NCBI GenBank assembly: GCA_947178245.1
Contig: CAMWXO010000003.1
Coordinates: forward strand, 1 to 32,492
Source of the DNA: an uncultured Porphyromonadaceae bacterium
GTDB taxonomy: Bacteria > Bacteroidota > Bacteroidia > Bacteroidales > Muribaculaceae
Direction of reading: 5' to 3'
DNA length: 32,492 nucleotides
Under the pieces are notes generated by a model, which saw only the letters and a program-made list of their open reading frames with translations, searched no databases and was not told the DNA's origin. The translations under genes were made by a program, and so were the position numbers. Numbering within the stretch: the first letter of the stretch is position 1; each line of letters starts with the position of its first letter. This document shows positions 7,601-14,357 of this stretch, piece by piece.

Positions 7601-8508
7601 CCGATATGGCGCCGCGCACCGACCGCGCCTACAACGTGGTGAAAAACTATCTCTGGGGCGGAGGCGACAAAGCTTCAGACGACAATAAGATTTACTTCGA
7701 CGAGACTGCAAGGCGCATGTTGCTATCCACACGCTCGTCAATGGTAGACGTGGCCAGCCAGTTGCTGGCCGAAGGCGATCAGGTGCGTGCAGAAGGCGAC
7801 TCTTCAGCCAAAGCCATGCAGAAGTATAGGCAGGCGGCCGAGATAGCGGATCTCATGGAGAAGAATCTCGGTGAGAAGGTCTCACCTTTCGACTCCTCCA
7901 CGGCGCTTACGCTCGCACAGATCAACTGCGAGCTTGGCGGAGCCGACGTGCTCAACGATCAAAAACGTCTGGAGAAAGGACGCGCGCAACTGCTGCAGAT
8001 GCTTGAGAAGTATGCGGCAAACGTGGCCTACAACCGCACCATGCGTTTCAACTTCGGCAGCCCCTCGCTGACGTATGAGAATTCCATCATCCCTGTCCAG
8101 TATTACCGCACTCTTGAGCTCTACCGTAAATATGGGGGCGACATGAATAAAGTGAAACCGATACTGAAGAGCCACGGTCTCAATGAAGATGAACTAAAGA
8201 GAGACTATGACGCCTACATGGCCAAGCGGCAGCCGCGTGCTGCCTCTGAAGATGCCATCACTTGGGAGGATTTCGAGGCTGAGATAGCACGCTACTGCGA
8301 GGTAGCCAACGAACTCGCCTCGCTCCCGCCCGATGAGTATGCAAAGCGATCGGAAACGGAACGGGCCATAGACACCGTGACCTACAGCGCGATCGAATAT
8401 TACTTCGAGTGTGGAGGACAAGAGGAGAACCTGCAGAAATACGAACAGTACCGCAAGCTCGACAAGGCGCGCGCCAAGCGCCTGAGCGACATTCAGCAAG
8501 GCCTCTGA
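4633..8508 (+). CDS. DUF2723 (GT117-type) polytopic membrane glycosyltransferase
   Basis: A 1291-residue integral membrane protein. The N-terminus carries the hallmark of DUF2723/TMEM260-like proteins: TLEPTASYWDCGEF (residues 29-42), followed by a HPPGNPIFMLVGRFF helix. Many hydrophobic segments follow in residues 85-370 and 630-760, with a large soluble segment between them and a soluble, helix-rich C-terminal part (about 770-1291). The family has a GT-C fold; the human relative TMEM260 is a protein O-mannosyltransferase, and bacterial members are thought to glycosylate exported proteins or glycans. Donor and acceptor here are unknown. The start fits the promoter at 4579-4610. The stop overlaps the start of the next gene by one base (TGATG), so the two are coupled. 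Confidence 0.85.
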   Translation: MITRKYNLINNIGGWIVFVIALLTYWLTLEPTASYWDCGEFIIQANKLEVGHPPGNPIFMLVGRFFVNFAPDATYVPLMVNAMSGLLSALTILLLFWTITHLVRRLVVADDHEGEIPASKLVTIMGSALVGSLAYAWSDTFWFSAVEGEVYAFSSFCTALVFWLILKWENRASQPHADRYLILIAYVIGVSVAVHLLNLLCIPAIVLVFAYHKWKTMNVKTSLLALAISFVIIALVLYGLVPGFIKVAQQYELFFVNTCGMSFNTGTIIYAITVVAVFVWALFALKQQRSANMIRISFLAAVAISGMLWIGDSAWLGWVLLAVLAAVLYTYFGKSVPVRVLNIIVWSMAMIFVGYSSYALILIRSTANTPMNQNAPDNVFDLATYLNREQYGENPLIYGETLYSQVQKEQMGVRTDTLGHTEDGYPVTLATPMYSSRIDAGKPLYVKGVKGAVASSEYGFLSDSEMAQNTRLAERGKDYYVKKDYKSEPVYNPELNMFFPRLYSRQHETQYKQWVRLDTTGSSLVQIHAVDQDGHKVPELETNREPQYNEVTGRVMYAPKYAFKPSFAQNLAYFFNYQLNHMYLRYFMWNFAGRQNDINNQNGELDAGNWISGIPFIDNARLGDQSLLPYDQGEGNPGHNVFYMLPLLLGLLGLCWQSFEGRRGIEQFWVVFFLFFMTGIAIVIYLNQVPNQPRERDYAFAGSFYAFAIWIGMGVAAIYNMLLNIPKLKKDERLHTPLAWGVAAVTLLVPLQMVSQTWDDHDRSGRYAMRDYAINYLNSLEPNAIVFCNGDNDTFPLWYVQEVEGVRPDVKIINLSYLNSDWYANQQRLQSYDAAPVKFTAQPSDYAYGHLDVTLPGRNAGAADLLTSLKALYAGQYDDRYGYPVLSSSTLTIPVDRDAVLKRGLVAPEDSALIEDRIVIDLSSAESVNAKGYVGLGEILMLDIIATNAANGWERPIYWASTVGPYYHLGLTPYVRSTGMTHQLTPTIQADMAPRTDRAYNVVKNYLWGGGDKASDDNKIYFDETARRMLLSTRSSMVDVASQLLAEGDQVRAEGDSSAKAMQKYRQAAEIADLMEKNLGEKVSPFDSSTALTLAQINCELGGADVLNDQKRLEKGRAQLLQMLEKYAANVAYNRTMRFNFGSPSLTYENSIIPVQYYRTLELYRKYGGDMNKVKPILKSHGLNEDELKRDYDAYMAKRQPRAASEDAITWEDFEAEIARYCEVANELASLPPDEYAKRSETERAIDTVTYSAIEYYFECGGQEENLQKYEQYRKLDKARAKRLSDIQQGL

Positions 8509-9185
8509 TGCTGCTGCCACAGGAAAGGATTCCCCTGCTGCTGAGGCTCCCGGCCTTCAGGCGCGATGTGGTGTTCAGGATGGACGACGAAGGCCCGACG
8601 GTGTATCTCACTTTCGACGACGGGCCCATACCCGAGTCCACACCCTGGCTGCTGCAGACGCTTGAGGAATATGGCGCTCAAGCCACCTTCTTCATGGTGG
8701 CCGACAACGCCCGCCGCTATCCCGAACTCCACAGGAGCGTGCTGGAGAAGGGCCATGCCGTAGGAAATCACTCCTTCCATCATGTGCCTCCCTATCGCCA
8801 GACGATAGAGGAAATGATGACCGACGTGGCCCGTGCCGACGAGATTCTCGGAAGCCGGCTCTACAGGCCTCCCCACGGCCTTATGACCTATTCCCAGCAG
8901 AACGCGCTGGCGGGCAACGGCTACCGCATCGTGATGTTTGACCTCAACACGATGGACTACAGGGCCGACCGCACGCCGGAGCAGATAGTGAGAAGTGTGA
9001 CGCGCCACGTGCGCCCGGGGTGCATCATCAATCTGCACGACTCCCTGAAGTCGATAGATAAACTGAAAATAGCCCTTCCGCTTATCCTCGAAATGCTGAG
9101 AAGCAGAGGCTATCAGTTCTGCAGCCTTGACCAACGACAACTATGCCCGGCCTCCGATGACTCCCCCGCCGAGCCTCGGAGCTGA
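8508..9185 (+). CDS. NodB-type polysaccharide deacetylase (CE4)
   Basis: A 225-residue polysaccharide deacetylase. All five NodB motifs can be seen: TFDDGP (Asp37, Asp38), HSFHH (metal ligands His88 and His92), RPPHG (Arg120-Gly124), DLNTMDY and INLHDS. I use the ATG at 8508, which overlaps the stop of the glycosyltransferase gene; an upstream in-frame start would run inside that gene. There is no obvious signal peptide, although residues 8-14 are hydrophobic. By family it removes N- or O-acetyl groups from a polysaccharide or peptidoglycan sugar. The operon context with ddh and a membrane glycosyltransferase points to the cell envelope, but the substrate is not determined. Confidence 0.88.
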   Translation: MLLPQERIPLLLRLPAFRRDVVFRMDDEGPTVYLTFDDGPIPESTPWLLQTLEEYGAQATFFMVADNARRYPELHRSVLEKGHAVGNHSFHHVPPYRQTIEEMMTDVARADEILGSRLYRPPHGLMTYSQQNALAGNGYRIVMFDLNTMDYRADRTPEQIVRSVTRHVRPGCIINLHDSLKSIDKLKIALPLILEMLRSRGYQFCSLDQRQLCPASDDSPAEPRS

Positions 9186-9194
9186 GCCCAAAAG

Positions 9195-10100
9195 ATGAAG
9201 AATATGACAAAGATTAAAGCCGCCGTAGTGGGCTACGGCAACATCGGCAAGTTCACCCTTGAGGCACTCGAGGCCTCGCCCGACTTCGAGATCGCCGGCA
9301 TCGTGCGCCGCAACGTGAATGAGATTCCTGCTGAGATAGCGCATTATAAGGTAGTGGCCGACATCTCCGAGCTCGGACACGTAGATGTGGCCATCCTCTG
9401 CACCCCAACACGCGAGGTGGAGAAGCATGCCCTCAGATATCTCGCCATGGGCATCAATACGGTAGACAGTTTCGACATCCACACCTCCATCCTCGACCTT
9501 CGCCGCTCGCTCGGCGCCGCAGCCAAAGCCGCCGGCAAGGTAGCGGTGATCTCGGCCGGATGGGATCCGGGCTCCGACTCGGTGGTGCGAGCCCTTCTCG
9601 AGGCAGCAGCCCCGAAGGGTCTGACCCACACCAATTTCGGCCCCGGCATGAGCATGGGCCACACGGTGTGCGTAAAGTCGAAGCCCGGCGTGAAAAATGC
9701 CTTATCCATGACAATGCCTAAAGGCGACGGCATGCACCGCCGCATGGTATATGTGGAGCTCGAAGATGGCGCGCGCCTCGAAGACGTGGCCAAAGCAGTG
9801 AAGGAAGACCCCTATTTTGCCTCAGACGAGACCCACGTGATGGCCGTGGAGAGCGTGGATGCCGTGAAGGACATGGGCCATGGCGTGCATCTCGTTCGTA
9901 AGGGTGTCTCCGGAAAGACACAGAACCAGCGCTTCGAGTTCAACATGTCGATCAATAATCCCGCGCTCACAGCCCAGATACTCGTGGGCGTGGCCCGCGC
10001 CTCGATGCGTCTCGCACCCGGAGCCTACACCATGATCGAGATTCCCGTGATCGACCTTCTGCCGGGCGACCGCGAGGCACTGATAGGGCATCTTGTCTGA
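9195..10100 (+). CDS. ddh: meso-diaminopimelate D-dehydrogenase
   Basis: A 301-residue NADPH-dependent enzyme that makes meso-diaminopimelate from L-tetrahydrodipicolinate in one step, feeding lysine and peptidoglycan synthesis (EC 1.4.1.16). The N-terminal Rossmann motif is AVVGYGNIGKF (residues 10-20). The substrate-binding part shows DSFDIHTS and SAGWDPGSDS, both typical of Ddh, and NFGPGMSMGHT. Length is usual for the family. Nine bases separate it from the deacetylase stop. The ATG at 9195 and another at 9204 are both usable; I keep the first. It is the last gene before a strong hairpin. Confidence 0.93.
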   Translation: MKNMTKIKAAVVGYGNIGKFTLEALEASPDFEIAGIVRRNVNEIPAEIAHYKVVADISELGHVDVAILCTPTREVEKHALRYLAMGINTVDSFDIHTSILDLRRSLGAAAKAAGKVAVISAGWDPGSDSVVRALLEAAAPKGLTHTNFGPGMSMGHTVCVKSKPGVKNALSMTMPKGDGMHRRMVYVELEDGARLEDVAKAVKEDPYFASDETHVMAVESVDAVKDMGHGVHLVRKGVSGKTQNQRFEFNMSINNPALTAQILVGVARASMRLAPGAYTMIEIPVIDLLPGDREALIGHLV

Positions 10101-10127
10101 GATTTACAAGATATATGTATCATACAG

Positions 10128-10161
10128 ATGGCCGGGCATTTCATCCGAAATGCCCGGCCAT
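10128..10161. terminator. strong hairpin between convergent ddh and secreted-protein gene
   Basis: A perfect 15-bp inverted repeat (ATGGCCGGGCATTTC, 10128-10142, pairing with 10147-10161) with a four-base ATCC loop. It lies 27 bases after the ddh stop and 15 bases before the end of the opposing gene, so it can serve both strands. The T-run after it is weak (TTCTGCTTATT). Confidence 0.85.
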
Positions 10162-10176
10162 TCTGCTTATTGACGC

Positions 10177-11538
10177 TTAAAACTTTTTCTTCGCTCCCGA
10201 CTCAGTCACCACGATCCGGCCCTTTTCGGGAACATCTACCGGCATACCCTGCAGATTGAAATATCTTTCCGGAGCAGCTTCATCCACGACACCGGGACAC
10301 GAGCCCGAGGTGACATCGATGTAATCGCTGAATTCAGCGCGCATCATGTATGTCGTCTCTTCATAATCTATCTCGTCATCATAGACATTCACGCTCACGG
10401 TGTAGACCTCAGGTTTCCCATCCTTGTCATATTCCACTTCTCCTATGATGCTTTGGGAATATGTCGAGAGTCCCTCAGTCTCACTCTCCAAAGAAAGCGT
10501 CTGGAGTCCCCAGTCGTCATACCGGCACTCTTCCCGCGTTGCGGTTAACTGCCAATCATTATGATAAGTTGCTGTGACCAGAATATATCCGTCATTATCC
10601 AGAGGAGTGTATTCAGCAGTTCCTGTGATAGCCTCTCCATCCACCACAGCGTTCATGGTCGCTGTGTAGGCATCGTTGTCGTCTGAATATTTCACAGTCA
10701 TGTCGATTGCAATATCATCTTCATCTTCACTGTGGGCTGATGCTATACGGTTATTGCCGAGAAATATCTCCTCTGCGTCGTAGATCTGTCCGTCAGTCCT
10801 GTCCCAGACTATGTCGGTCAAGTGTATGTCCTGCTCCCAGTAGTATTCATCCGTGTAATAATCACGGTTAAGGATCTTCTCAGTGATTTCAGCAGCCTTT
10901 CCGTCCTCGCCGTAGACTATCTCCAGTTTCTGTGTGGGGTCGTATTCGCCCTGGAAAAGCACCGCTATCACCGAGCTGGTGATGTTGCCTTTCTCATCGC
11001 GGGTGATGATGCGCTTATAGCAGTTGCCGTTCTGCCATTCCCCTTCCACCCATATCAATTCCTTGCGGTCGGTGATCACATCTGTCAGGATCGGGTCGTA
11101 TTCAAACTCGTTCTTCGAGTAGTTCTCGAAGTTGATGCCATCTTCCGACACGGTCGAGATTTTTGATTTCAGCATTCCGTCAGGGTAATATTCATACACC
11201 GTCTTCGAGACGAGGCCATCCTCGCTTGTCGCGTACTCTACGGTGACATGTCCGGCCACGTCGTAGGTATACTTGGTGGTGCCATCCGGCATCCATTCCT
11301 CCTCGTCCCAGCCGAAGGTCTTGACCGTGCCCGGTTTCATCTTCTTGGCGAGTTCCGACATGCGCATGATCTCGGTGGCATTCTTCCGTGCAGCCTTGCG
11401 CATCTCCTTAACGCTGTTGTTTCCTGAAAGGCTCGTCTTCACGTCTTTCATCATCTGAAGCGGCGATAATGGAGCTGCCGATGCCGGCATGGCAACCATT
11501 GCAGCCAGTCCTAATGCAAACTTAGTAAAATTCCTCAT
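10177..11538 (-). CDS. secreted protein of unknown function
   Basis: A 453-residue exported protein with a clear signal peptide (MRNFTKFALGLAAMVAMPASA, cleavage before APLS). After a charged helical segment (about 30-70) it consists of beta-rich repeats with alternating aromatic and acidic residues, such as KYTYDVAGHVTVEYAT, KTVYEYYPDGML and EVEYDKDGKPEVYTV. These resemble YD/RHS-like strands spaced roughly every 20-30 residues. The C-terminus (RYFNLQGMPVDVPEKGRIVV) matches a tail often seen on Bacteroidales exported proteins (FNLQGxxV). I cannot assign a function. A promoter and a palindrome lie directly upstream. Confidence 0.8.
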   Translation of the reverse strand: MRNFTKFALGLAAMVAMPASAAPLSPLQMMKDVKTSLSGNNSVKEMRKAARKNATEIMRMSELAKKMKPGTVKTFGWDEEEWMPDGTTKYTYDVAGHVTVEYATSEDGLVSKTVYEYYPDGMLKSKISTVSEDGINFENYSKNEFEYDPILTDVITDRKELIWVEGEWQNGNCYKRIITRDEKGNITSSVIAVLFQGEYDPTQKLEIVYGEDGKAAEITEKILNRDYYTDEYYWEQDIHLTDIVWDRTDGQIYDAEEIFLGNNRIASAHSEDEDDIAIDMTVKYSDDNDAYTATMNAVVDGEAITGTAEYTPLDNDGYILVTATYHNDWQLTATREECRYDDWGLQTLSLESETEGLSTYSQSIIGEVEYDKDGKPEVYTVSVNVYDDEIDYEETTYMMRAEFSDYIDVTSGSCPGVVDEAAPERYFNLQGMPVDVPEKGRIVVTESGAKKKF

Positions 11539-11549
11539 AAAAACTCAAT

Positions 11550-11575
11550 TATTAATTTCGCTTGCGAAATTAATA
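11550..11575. promoter_or_regulatory. 26-bp palindrome, candidate operator
   Basis: Perfect 12-bp arms TATTAATTTCGC and GCGAAATTAATA separated by two bases. It covers the predicted -7 box and start site of the minus-strand gene at 10177-11538 and ends four bases from the -33 box of coaE. It could be a repressor site, or a hairpin at the very 5' end of the minus-strand transcript. Confidence 0.6.
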
Positions 11576-11596
11576 TTATTTTGGCTATTTTCCAAT
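11565..11596 (-). promoter_or_regulatory. promoter of the secreted-protein gene
   Basis: On the minus strand, ATTG (11593-11596), 20 bp, then TAATTTCG (11565-11572); one mismatch in each element. Start predicted near 11561, leader about 22 bases. Interleaved with the opposing coaE promoter. Confidence 0.45.
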
Positions 11597-11611
11597 TTTT
11601 TACTAATTTTG
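11580..11611 (+). promoter_or_regulatory. Bacteroides-type promoter of coaE
   Basis: A perfect TTTG (11580-11583), a 20-bp spacer and a perfect TAATTTTG (11604-11611). The transcript should begin near 11615, only one base ahead of the first ATG of coaE (11616), so the mRNA may be leaderless. Confidence 0.65.
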
Positions 11612-11615
11612 CGAT

Positions 11616-12185
11616 ATGATGATCGGTATATGCGGGGGAATAGGAAGCGGAAAATCAGTGGTGAGCAGGATACTGCGTCTGCGCGGTGAGGCCGTCTACG
11701 ACTGCGACCTGAATGCCAAGCGAATAATGGACACCTCCGCTGAGGTGATCCATGCGCTACATGCGCGCTACGGCGACTCCGTATGCCCTGCCGGAGGGCC
11801 CATCTGCCGCCCGGCACTCTCGGAGCGCGTCTTCAGCGATGAAAAGGAACGGCTATGGCTCAACAACCTTGTCCACCATCTGGTGCGTGACGACGTGGAG
11901 CGCTGGCACATCCGTCAGCAGTCCGCAGGAAAACCCCGCGCCTTCGTGGAGGCCGCCATTCTTGCGTCTTCAGGTCTTGCCGCGCTATGCTCCGAGATAT
12001 GGCTCGTCAGCGCGCCTGAGGATGTGCGTCTAAGCCGCGTGAGCGTACGCGACGGACATAACCCCGATCATATACGCGACAGAATACGGGCCCAAGACCG
12101 CGAGGAAGACCTCCTCAGGGAATGCGGAGTTCCATTGCGAATCATCGACAACAGCGGCTCCATGCCCCTCATGCCTCAGATCTGA
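11616..12185 (+). CDS. coaE: dephospho-CoA kinase
   Basis: A 189-residue P-loop kinase for the last step of coenzyme A synthesis (dephospho-CoA + ATP to CoA; EC 2.7.1.24). The Walker A motif GGIGSGKS is at residues 7-14. The acidic YDCD motif follows at about 28-31. The C-terminal lid and base-binding parts show IWLVSAPEDVRLSRVSVRD and a terminal DNSGS. Length is a little below the usual 195-206. Two ATG codons stand in tandem at 11616 and 11619; the promoter position leaves almost no leader for either. The DUF4886 gene follows after 28 bases on the same strand and is probably co-transcribed. Confidence 0.9.
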   Translation: MMIGICGGIGSGKSVVSRILRLRGEAVYDCDLNAKRIMDTSAEVIHALHARYGDSVCPAGGPICRPALSERVFSDEKERLWLNNLVHHLVRDDVERWHIRQQSAGKPRAFVEAAILASSGLAALCSEIWLVSAPEDVRLSRVSVRDGHNPDHIRDRIRAQDREEDLLRECGVPLRIIDNSGSMPLMPQI

Positions 12186-12213
12186 CCATAGAAAAACATT
12201 GCCTTACGCCACC

Positions 12214-13161
12214 ATGAAACAAATTCTTTCTATACTGGCAGTCGCCTTAACCGCCCTTTGCGGACTTGCGGCATGCAGCCATGAGGATGACCCGGAATAT
12301 TCCCCCTGCATGGTCTGCAGCCCGGCAGATACGGCGCCTGCGCATCCCGACTCACCCCTGTGGGCGCGCCATCACGGTTCTGCGCTGAAGATTCTCGCCA
12401 TCGGCAACAGTTTCACCATCAATGCGTGCCATTATCTGCCTATGCTTATCTCCGAGCTCGACGGCGACTCAATCTGCATCGCCAGGCTGACGCGCTCCGG
12501 GTGCTCGCTCTCGCAGCACTGGGAAAGCCACATCTCGGGCGCTCCGGACTATGATCTCTACTACTCTGACGGAGGCGAATGGGTGAAATCGGAAATCAAG
12601 ACATTAGATGAGGCCCTGTGTCTTCTCGACTGGGATATAGTGACTTTTCAGCAGGCTTCCTATCTCTCGGGAATCTGGAGGAGTTATCAGCCATATCTCG
12701 AATACCTGTCGCGTCTCTGCCGCGAGACGCATCCCGGCGTGAAACTCGGCTGGCACTACACCTGGGCCTACCGCCCCGGCACGCAGCATGACGGATTCGC
12801 CGCATACGACTGGGATTCGGAAAAGATGCACCAAGCCATCATCGAGGCCGGAGATCTCGCTTCGGAAGGTATGGAATATAAACTCCACTCCGCCACTCTC
12901 ATCCACGACATGCGCAAGGCTTACCCCGAGGTGGAGAATCAGTTCTCTGAAGACGGCTATCACATCAGCAACCCCACGGCCCTGCTTGCCATTACCATGC
13001 TATGGCACGACACGCTTATAGAACCGAAAAACGGGGTCAGCAGCATTGCCGACCCCGTATATCCTGCTGATGTTGATTCCGAATCATTCCTCAGAGCGCT
13101 CGATATCTTGCGTCAGATGCACTCCCCGGGAGGAAGTTCGGTGCCGATGCTATTCGAGTAG
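12214..13161 (+). CDS. DUF4886 lipoprotein, SGNH-hydrolase-like
   Basis: A 315-residue lipoprotein (lipobox LAAC, Cys21, followed by acidic residues). I start at the ATG at 12214, because the open frame upstream has only a TTG. The body fits DUF4886, an SGNH-hydrolase-like family: ILAIGNSFT (block I, Ser as nucleophile candidate) near residue 70 and DGYHISNPTALLA near the C-terminus (candidate Asp/His pair). Such enzymes are often carbohydrate esterases. It converges on the mannan locus, and its stop overlaps the stop of the epimerase gene by 12 bases. A role in deacetylating acetylated mannan is possible but only inferred from position. Confidence 0.75.
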   Translation: MKQILSILAVALTALCGLAACSHEDDPEYSPCMVCSPADTAPAHPDSPLWARHHGSALKILAIGNSFTINACHYLPMLISELDGDSICIARLTRSGCSLSQHWESHISGAPDYDLYYSDGGEWVKSEIKTLDEALCLLDWDIVTFQQASYLSGIWRSYQPYLEYLSRLCRETHPGVKLGWHYTWAYRPGTQHDGFAAYDWDSEKMHQAIIEAGDLASEGMEYKLHSATLIHDMRKAYPEVENQFSEDGYHISNPTALLAITMLWHDTLIEPKNGVSSIADPVYPADVDSESFLRALDILRQMHSPGGSSVPMLFE

Positions 13162-14331
13162 CCGCGCCGACTCCAGCACCATGCGGGTGTTGTGATAGGG
13201 ACACTTCCAGAAGCCGGCCTTGTCGTCCGCGGGATATAGATGCCCTTCGGCCGAGCGGCGCCAGTGCCATTCTCCTCCTTCATTGTCCACGATATTGTCG
13301 CGTATGTATTCCCATGTGCGGTAGGCTCTCCCGAGCATATCGGCCTCTCCGTGATACTTCCACAGATAAAGCTGCCCGATCACGGCTTCGGCCTGCACCC
13401 ACCAGTGGCGGTCGGTGTCAAGATGTCCGTTGCCCTCGCGCTCGTAGATCATGGCGCCATCTTCGGTAAGGCCCTCAAACGATGCGTCGGCTATCTTCTT
13501 CGTGGCGGCAAGCGTGCGCTCCGTCAGGGCCGGGTCGCCTATCACCTGCGCCGTCTCGAGAAGCAACCACGATGCCTCGATATCATGCCCGTAGGAATAG
13601 ATAGCGTCCTCGCGCTTCCATTCATTCGAGAAGAAAAGGCCCAGATGTCCGGTCTCGGCGTCGAGAATCTTCCCGAGGAATATGTCGAGAAGCTCGCGCG
13701 TGAGAGCCAGCAGTTCCGGGTCGCGCCATGCGCGCAGCAGATTGGTGAAGGGCTCTATTATGTGCAGGTGCGTGTTCATGGTCTTCGCGCTGTTGGCGTC
13801 CTTGTCGCTCAGGCGCATGTCCTGAATCGGCTTCCAGTCGCGCGTGGCGGCCTCCACGTAGCCCCCGAGGGCTGCGTCGCGGCTATGATCCACTATGTCG
13901 CGGAAGAGGCTCTTGGCAAGCGCCAGGGCCTCATCGTCGCCCGAGGCGAGGTAATATTCCGACAGGCCATAGATGGCGAAGCCTATCGCATAAAACTGCT
14001 TCTTAGTGTCGAGCGGCGTTCCGTCGGCGTTCAGGCTCCAGTAGACGCCGCCATATTCGCGGTCTACGAAATTGTCGGCCAGATAGCGGAAGGCCCGTGT
14101 AGCCACCGTGAGATATTCCTGACGCTTCAGCGAGCGGAAAGCCGCCGAGAAGCTCCAGAGGATACGGGCGTTTAGGATCGCACCCTTAGGGGCATCGGCA
14201 TGCAGCACGTCGCCCGAAGCTCGGCGGCCATAGAAGCCGCCGGCGGGATCCTGCATCGTGTCGATCCAGTAAGGCAGTATATTGTCTTGCAGGTTTGCAA
14301 GAAGTTCTTCGCGGAATTTTTGCTTTTCCAT
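13150..14331 (-). CDS. cellobiose 2-epimerase (AGE family)
   Basis: A 393-residue cytoplasmic (alpha/alpha)6-barrel enzyme of the N-acylglucosamine 2-epimerase superfamily. By family and context it converts the reducing-end residue of beta-1,4-disaccharides between glucose and mannose (EC 5.1.3.11). Catalytic-type histidines are visible: His188 in MNTHLH, His249 in SYGHDIEASW and His380 in CPYHNTRM, as in characterised cellobiose epimerases. Trp-rich motifs DRHWWVQAEA and GEWHW are also typical. It is the last gene of the ten-gene operon, 26 bases after the transporter. It links to both phosphorylases: it makes Man-Glc from Man-Man and Glc-Glc from Glc-Man. Confidence 0.9.
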   Translation of the reverse strand: MEKQKFREELLANLQDNILPYWIDTMQDPAGGFYGRRASGDVLHADAPKGAILNARILWSFSAAFRSLKRQEYLTVATRAFRYLADNFVDREYGGVYWSLNADGTPLDTKKQFYAIGFAIYGLSEYYLASGDDEALALAKSLFRDIVDHSRDAALGGYVEAATRDWKPIQDMRLSDKDANSAKTMNTHLHIIEPFTNLLRAWRDPELLALTRELLDIFLGKILDAETGHLGLFFSNEWKREDAIYSYGHDIEASWLLLETAQVIGDPALTERTLAATKKIADASFEGLTEDGAMIYEREGNGHLDTDRHWWVQAEAVIGQLYLWKYHGEADMLGRAYRTWEYIRDNIVDNEGGEWHWRRSAEGHLYPADDKAGFWKCPYHNTRMVLESARLLE

Positions 14332-14357
14332 TAAAGATTACTGTTCAAGATTCAACA

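Noticed and set aside
8409..8507. 33-codon upstream extension of the deacetylase
   Set aside because: It lies wholly inside the DUF2723 gene, has an Arg-rich out-of-frame look, and the ATG at 8508 gives a normal family N-terminus.
13240..14175. 311-codon open frame on the + strand, opposite the epimerase gene
   Set aside because: Antisense shadow; catalytic motifs are in the minus-strand frame only.
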